From NCBI RefSeq assembly GCF_020544465.1, contig NZ_CP066126.1, positions 62,001-126,000 of the forward strand: a stretch of 64,000 nucleotides of DNA. The letters are read 5' to 3'. The notes below the pieces were generated by a model. It was given only the letters and a program-made list of their open reading frames with translations. It was not told the DNA's origin and made no database searches. The DNA comes from Chromobacterium rhizoryzae (lineage in GTDB: Bacteria; Pseudomonadota; Gammaproteobacteria; Burkholderiales; Chromobacteriaceae). Positions within the stretch are counted from its first letter, which is position 1, and every line of letters begins with the position of its first letter. Shown here piece after piece: positions 59,905-64,000 of this stretch. Position numbers and translations under genes: made by a program.

Positions 59905-60354
59905 TTAGTGGAACTGAATGGTGACGGCGTCGGCCATGAGTGCCAGCTCTTCAATGGCTACTTCGTTGCTGCTGGCGTCTAGGCTGGGGGCGGTCAGCTT
60001 GGTGGGAAAGGCATTGGCGACGTTCCAGGTAATCAACAGTTCGTTGCCAGCTTCGTTGGTGAGGCTGATGAGGATATCTTTTTTCTCCACTTGGTTGAGA
60101 GAGATGGAGTGAATCCAGTCGTAAAGTTGACTTTTCCCCTTGATCACGCCGCGTCGGAGGGAGATGTTGACGGGTGCGATCTGGCCGGGCATGTAGAATA
60201 AGCCACCCAGGCCATCCTTGTAGGTGATGGTTTCGTGGGAGATTTCCATGCCGGATGCGGCGGTGAATGCCATTTCTTCGTTGCCCACAGTGACCCGGTA
60301 ACGGTATGTGGGAATGGGGTAGGTATTTGCGATTTGCTCGGTGCTGGTTGCCAT
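59905..60354 (-). CDS. eCIS inner-tube protein, copy 3
   Basis: This 149-residue Afp1-like hexameric tube protein (phage_T4_gp19 family) has YRYRVTVGNEEMAFTAASGMEISHETITYKDGLGGLFYMPGQ and a helix-loop with DWIHSISLNQVEKKDILI. It differs from copy 2 by a single residue (Lys versus Arg in AFPT.LTAP). It sits between sheath B and sheath C, within the 1583-bp duplicated unit. Confidence 0.93.
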   Translation of the reverse strand: MATSTEQIANTYPIPTYRYRVTVGNEEMAFTAASGMEISHETITYKDGLGGLFYMPGQIAPVNISLRRGVIKGKSQLYDWIHSISLNQVEKKDILISLTNEAGNELLITWNVANAFPTKLTAPSLDASSNEVAIEELALMADAVTIQFH

Positions 60355-60399
60355 TGCTCTTGCCTTTCCTATTGAGGACGTCGCCGTCGTCGCGTCGGC

Positions 60400-61452
60400 T
60401 TAGCCTTGGTTCACATCCTGGGTGAATTGCAGAATGATGAATTCCGCCGGGCGCACTGCGGCCATGCCGATTTTGACGATTAGTTTGCCCTGAGCTATGT
60501 CGTCATCGGTCATGGTGATGTCCTTGCCCACCAGTACGAAGTAGGCTTCCTTCTCACTCTTGCCGGGCAAGGCGCCCTGGCGCCACAGCGAGCGCAGGTA
60601 GTTATCGATGGCGCAGCGGACTCGCTCCCAGGTGGCATGGTTGTTGGGTTCGAACACCATGGACCGCATAGTGGTTTTGATGTCTTTTTCGGCGCTGTTG
60701 AACAACCGGCGTACGGGAATGTAGCGCCACTCAGTGTCGGTATTGCTTGTGAGGGTGCGGGCACCCCAGATCAACGTACCGTTGTTCTGAAACTCTCGGA
60801 TCATGTTCAGCGCTTTTCCCGCGTTGTATTCGCCCTGGGTGGCATCGCTGACTTTGAATTGAGGCCTGAGTCCACCATTGAGCGCGACATTGGCCGGTGC
60901 TTTCCATGCGCCGCGTTCACGGTCCACCCTGCAGTAGGCTCCGGCGACTGCGCCGCTGGGGGGGATGGAAGCCTCAGTCCAGTCGGCATCCAGCCATGGG
61001 GAGTAGGCTGCTGCATGTTCGCTAACAGGATAGGAGCTCATGTCGGTTGCTGGGCTCTGCAAAACTTTGGGGCCGTCGAGAATTGCGAACAAGCTTTTAC
61101 CATCCACGCACAGCGTGGTGGCTGCCGTCTTGATATCCTCTCCGGCGGCGACCAGCAGTGTGACATCGTCCAGCTTGGGTACCTCTTGCTCTAGCTGACC
61201 GGTGGGGATGACATAACAGTAGCCGCCGCCATTTTCGAAATAGGTTTTTACGGATAAATGGAGGTTTTTGGTAGGGTCGAATGCTGACACTATGTTCATG
61301 AACTCCAGCCACGAGGCTATTCTGGTAGGCACGGAGATCATTGCGTCGCTAGAGGCAATCGCAGGTACGGCGGTGGAACTGTTGGCGATGGACAGGGATT
61401 GGCTGGGCAGCTCTTCGATATATACACCGGGATAGCTGGTGACAGTGGTCAT
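60400..61452 (-). CDS. eCIS sheath protein B (chimera of C and A)
   Basis: This 350-residue contractile sheath protein is a mosaic. Residues 1 to about 265 match sheath C exactly, while the last ~85 (TTMRSMVFEPNNHATWERVRCAIDNYLRSLWRQGALPGKSEKEAYFVLVGKDITMTDDD) match sheath A. The switch lies in the block encoding LFNSAEKDIK (about 60675-60707), identical in all three genes. It is a complete ORF with all sheath signatures and should be functional. Confidence 0.92.
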   Translation of the reverse strand: MTTVTSYPGVYIEELPSQSLSIANSSTAVPAIASSDAMISVPTRIASWLEFMNIVSAFDPTKNLHLSVKTYFENGGGYCYVIPTGQLEQEVPKLDDVTLLVAAGEDIKTAATTLCVDGKSLFAILDGPKVLQSPATDMSSYPVSEHAAAYSPWLDADWTEASIPPSGAVAGAYCRVDRERGAWKAPANVALNGGLRPQFKVSDATQGEYNAGKALNMIREFQNNGTLIWGARTLTSNTDTEWRYIPVRRLFNSAEKDIKTTMRSMVFEPNNHATWERVRCAIDNYLRSLWRQGALPGKSEKEAYFVLVGKDITMTDDDIAQGKLIVKIGMAAVRPAEFIILQFTQDVNQG

Positions 61453-61487
61453 GGCGGTTCACTTTCAGTATCTGTAGAGAGTCGGGG

Positions 61488-61937
61488 TTAGTGGAACTGA
61501 ATGGTGACGGCGTCGGCCATGAGTGCCAGCTCTTCAATGGCTACTTCGTTGCTGCTGGCGTCTAGGCTGGGGGCGGTCAGCCTGGTGGGAAAGGCATTGG
61601 CGACGTTCCAGGTAATCAACAGTTCGTTGCCAGCTTCGTTGGTGAGGCTGATGAGGATATCTTTTTTCTCCACTTGGTTGAGAGAGATGGAGTGAATCCA
61701 GTCGTAAAGTTGACTTTTCCCCTTGATCACGCCGCGTCGGAGGGAGATGTTGACGGGTGCGATCTGGCCTGGCATGTAGAATAAGCCACCCAGGCCATCC
61801 TTGTAGGTGATGGTTTCGTGGGAGATTTCCATGCCGGATGCGGCGGTGAATGCCATTTCTTCGTTGCCCACAGTGACCCGGTAACGGTATGTGGGAATGG
61901 GGTAGGTATTTGCGATTTGCTCGGTGCTGGTTGCCAT
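61488..61937 (-). CDS. eCIS inner-tube protein, copy 2
   Basis: This 149-residue tube protein is nearly identical in DNA to copy 3, exactly 1583 bases away. It is intact and sits between sheath A and sheath B. Together copies 2 and 3 replace the broken copy 1 as the source of the main inner-tube subunit. Confidence 0.93.
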   Translation of the reverse strand: MATSTEQIANTYPIPTYRYRVTVGNEEMAFTAASGMEISHETITYKDGLGGLFYMPGQIAPVNISLRRGVIKGKSQLYDWIHSISLNQVEKKDILISLTNEAGNELLITWNVANAFPTRLTAPSLDASSNEVAIEELALMADAVTIQFH

Positions 61938-61982
61938 TGCTCTTGCCTTTCCTATTGAGGACGTCGCCGTCGTCGCGTCGGC

Positions 61983-63329
61983 TTAGCCTTGGTTCACATC
62001 CTGGGTGAATTGCAGAATGATGAATTCCGCCGGGCGCACTGCGGCCATGCCGATTTTGACGATTAGTTTGCCTTGAGCTATGTCGTCATCGGTCATGGTG
62101 ATGTCCTTACCCACCAGTACGAAGTAGGCTTCCTTCTCACTCTTGCCGGGCAAGGCGCCCTGGCGCCACAGCGAGCGCAGGTAGTTATCGATGGCGCAGC
62201 GGACCCGCTCCCAGGTGGCATGGTTGTTGGGTTCGAACACCATGGACCGCATAGTGGTTTTGATGTCTTTTTCGGCGCTGTTGAACAATCGGCGTACGGG
62301 AATGTAGCGCCACTCAGTGTCGGTATTGTTTGTGAGGGTGCGGGCACCCCAGATCAACGTGCCACGGCCTGTGAATTCGCGGATGAAATTCAGCCCTTCT
62401 GGGTTGAATTGGCCGTTTAAATCATCACTGGTTTTGAACAGAGGAACTAGGCCGCCGTTTAGCGCCACATTGGCTGGTGCCTTCCATACACCGCGCTCTC
62501 GGTCGTTTCGGCAATATGCCCCCGCCACGGCACCGCTGGGCGGGATATCGCACAAGGTGGTTTGAAACGTGGCCCAATCGGCCCGCAGATAGGGGTAGTA
62601 GCATGCGGTAAAGGCAGTCCTGCTATCCAGGGTGGTATTAGGCGTCAGTTCTTTTTGTGGACCGTCCAAAATGGCGAACAGGCTGTTGCCGGGGATGCAC
62701 AGCAAATTTACAGCCGTTTCAAAAATGGTTTTGTCTTGAGCCAGGTAGTTCCCGCCAGGACCGATAGGGGAATTGGCATTTGCTGCTGGCCATGGCATCC
62801 CCACGCCAGCTTCTACCAGTAAGGTCACGTCTTCCAGTCTTTGAACACGCGAGGTAAAGTCCCCGTCTTCCAACTCAACCATAACGGCCCCTTCCACGCT
62901 ATCGCTGAGTGTGCTCCTTATTGGAACCAGATAACAATAACCACCCCCATTGAGAAAATAGCTTTTCACAGATTGGTGAAGTGGATTACTGGGGTCGTAC
63001 AGGGTAGCCTCTGTCGGCTTGTCGATGGTTTTAACCGCCTTATTTTGTTTTGTCTTTTGGAGGGAGGCCGCCACCTTGGGCTGATAAGCTAACGCTTTGG
63101 TAAAGTCCAACCAGGAGTTGATACGGGTGGTCTTGGGGAAGAGCAGGCGAGGTACCCCATTCGCGATATTGGCCGCGGCGTTGGGGTTTTCTTCCGCATT
63201 ATGGTTATCTTTGTCATGCGCACGTGCCACGGGAAAAACCGGCACGGCGGTGGAGCTGTTGGCGATGGACAGGGATTGGCTGGGCAGCTCTTCGATATAT
63301 ACACCGGGATAGCTGGTGACAGTGGTCAT
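61983..63329 (-). CDS. eCIS sheath protein A (long form)
   Basis: This 448-residue sheath protein has the same first ~30 residues (TSYPGVYIEELPSQSLSIANSSTAVP) and last ~85 as sheath B. Its middle carries ~100 extra residues (~31-200; rich in Asn, Lys and Ala: RAHDKDNHNAEENPNAAANIANG) before the common QSVKSYFLNGGGYCYLVP strand. Such an added outer domain is typical of Afp3/PVC3-type sheath subunits exposed on the surface. The conserved ERGVWKAPANVALNGG and GRGTLIWGARTL are present. Confidence 0.92.
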   Translation of the reverse strand: MTTVTSYPGVYIEELPSQSLSIANSSTAVPVFPVARAHDKDNHNAEENPNAAANIANGVPRLLFPKTTRINSWLDFTKALAYQPKVAASLQKTKQNKAVKTIDKPTEATLYDPSNPLHQSVKSYFLNGGGYCYLVPIRSTLSDSVEGAVMVELEDGDFTSRVQRLEDVTLLVEAGVGMPWPAANANSPIGPGGNYLAQDKTIFETAVNLLCIPGNSLFAILDGPQKELTPNTTLDSRTAFTACYYPYLRADWATFQTTLCDIPPSGAVAGAYCRNDRERGVWKAPANVALNGGLVPLFKTSDDLNGQFNPEGLNFIREFTGRGTLIWGARTLTNNTDTEWRYIPVRRLFNSAEKDIKTTMRSMVFEPNNHATWERVRCAIDNYLRSLWRQGALPGKSEKEAYFVLVGKDITMTDDDIAQGKLIVKIGMAAVRPAEFIILQFTQDVNQG

Positions 63330-63363
63330 GGCGGTTCACTTTCAGTATCTGTAGAGAGTGGGG

Positions 63364-63815
63364 TTAGTGGAACTGAATGGTGACGGCGTCGGCCATGAGT
63401 GCCAGCTCTTCAATGGCTACTTCGTTGCTGCTGGCGTCTAGGCTGGGGGCGGTCAGCTTGGTGGGAAAGGCATTGGCGACGTTCCAGGTAATCAACAGTT
63501 CGTTGCCAGCTTCGTTGGTGAGGCTGATGAGGATATCTTTATTTCTCCACTTGGTTGAGAGAGGTGGAGTGAATTCAGTCGTCGAGTTAACTTTTCCCCT
63601 TGATCACGCCTCGTCAGGAGGGAAATGTTAACGGGTGCGATCTGATCTGGCATGTAGAATAATCCGCTCAAGCCATCCTTGTAAGTGATGGTTTCGTGGG
63701 AGATTTCCATACCGGATACGGCGGTGAAGGCCATCTCGTCGTTACCTATGCTGATATGGTAACGGTGTGTGGGAGTGGGGTAGGCGGTTGCGATCTGCTC
63801 GGTGCTGGTTGCCAT
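63364..63815 (-). pseudogene. eCIS inner-tube gene, copy 1, frameshifted
   Basis: This copy encodes the first ~65 residues well (YHISIGNDEMAFTAVSGMEISHETITYKDGLSGLFYMPDQ) but then loses frame after VNIS. Against copies 2 and 3, one base is inserted near 63612-63620 (a CTCGTCAGGAGG run versus CGTCGGAGG) and one near 63541 (A in a T run). Two insertions do not restore the frame. It is the most diverged copy and the first gene of the operon, so translation stops early, which could lower expression of downstream genes by polarity. Confidence 0.85.
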
Positions 63816-63852
63816 TGCTTTTAACCTTTACCTAGTTGAGAGGGATCGATAC

Positions 63853-63881
63853 TTTATGGAAGTAAAAATAACGCATGTCAA
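63853..63881 (-). promoter_or_regulatory. Probable eCIS operon promoter
   Basis: On the minus strand TTGACA (63881-63876) is followed after 17 bases by CATAAA (63858-63853), four of six matches to the -10 consensus, about 35 bases before tube copy 1. The surrounding 63816-64000 stretch is AT-rich and has no gene. Confidence 0.55.
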
Positions 63882-64000
63882 ACAGTGGTTGGATGCGGGT
63901 TTCATAATAATTATGCATACCTAATTCGCTGCACTATAGATTATAGTTTTACAAAGGCAAGTTCAGATTTTCATGTTGGATGCTCCTGACCCGCTCCCTT

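Noticed and set aside
46259..63815. Prophage or type VI secretion system
   Set aside because: No capsid, portal, terminase, lysis or integrase genes, and no TssJLM membrane complex or ClpV. Multiple sheath genes plus Afp6, Afp7, Afp11 and Afp12 types fit an eCIS.

Overview
The window looks like a Chromobacterium-type betaproteobacterial chromosome (Neisseriales, close to C. violaceum) spanning the dnaA region. The basis is the high GC with strong GC3 bias, the order mnmE-yidC-yidD-rnpA-rpmH / dnaA-dnaN-gyrB with no recF, and housekeeping proteins of Neisseriales type. This is inferred from sequence only; no database search was run.

Layout. 1-3.2 kb: central sugar metabolism, glk (cut by the window edge), hexR and pgi. 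3.4-4.8 kb: two paralogous exported META/DUF4377 proteins. 5-7.8 kb: split-alpha proton-translocating transhydrogenase pntAA-pntAB-pntB. 8.2-13.5 kb: a solute-binding protein and a carnitine-degradation locus (cdhR-like regulator, cdhB, cdhA, cdhC, caiX). 13.7-16.7 kb: secreted M60 metallopeptidase, an extragenic repeat and a small exported protein. 17.2-24.2 kb: a tightly packed five-gene unit (MdfA-like MFS pump, LuxE-like enzyme, LuxC/adenylate-forming fusion, second adenylate-forming enzyme, GNAT) that looks like an unassigned aldehyde or acyl-modification pathway. 24.25-25.3 kb: a strongly structured non-coding stretch with a cloverleaf-like fold, then two small unknown genes. 25.5-35.9 kb: a LysR regulator and the mnmE...gyrB core.

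Right after the gyrB terminator the composition drops in GC and an accessory region runs to the window end. 36-44 kb looks like a conflict or defence island. It has a HTH / ImmA-IrrE peptidase / PIN nuclease trio flanked by two homologous proteins of unknown function, one coupled to a BpsA-like (branched polyamine synthase family) enzyme. Next come two three-Cys-motif partner proteins (TcmP), their DUF5131 three-Cys partner and a ribbon-helix-helix regulator with a perfect inverted-repeat operator. 44-46 kb holds an orphan antitoxin, a gene fragment cut by an IS3-family element, and the IS itself, whose orfB is frameshifted.

46.2-63.8 kb, all on the minus strand, is an extracellular contractile injection system (eCIS, Afp/PVC type). 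In transcription order it has a tube pseudogene, sheath A, tube, sheath B, tube, sheath C, a fourth sheath, Afp5-like tube/baseplate initiator, Afp6, Afp7, VgrG-like spike, a 43-aa coupled ORF, gp25, spike tip, two large baseplate proteins with a 58-aa ORF between them, and an adenovirus-like repeat fibre. The tube-sheath region carries the footprint of one unequal crossover: a 1583-bp tandem duplication that created a chimeric sheath gene. The genes normally last in such clusters (tape measure, AAA+ ATPase, terminator cap) are absent, and the IS3 copy sits where they would be expected. The particle is therefore either incomplete or completed from elsewhere in the genome.
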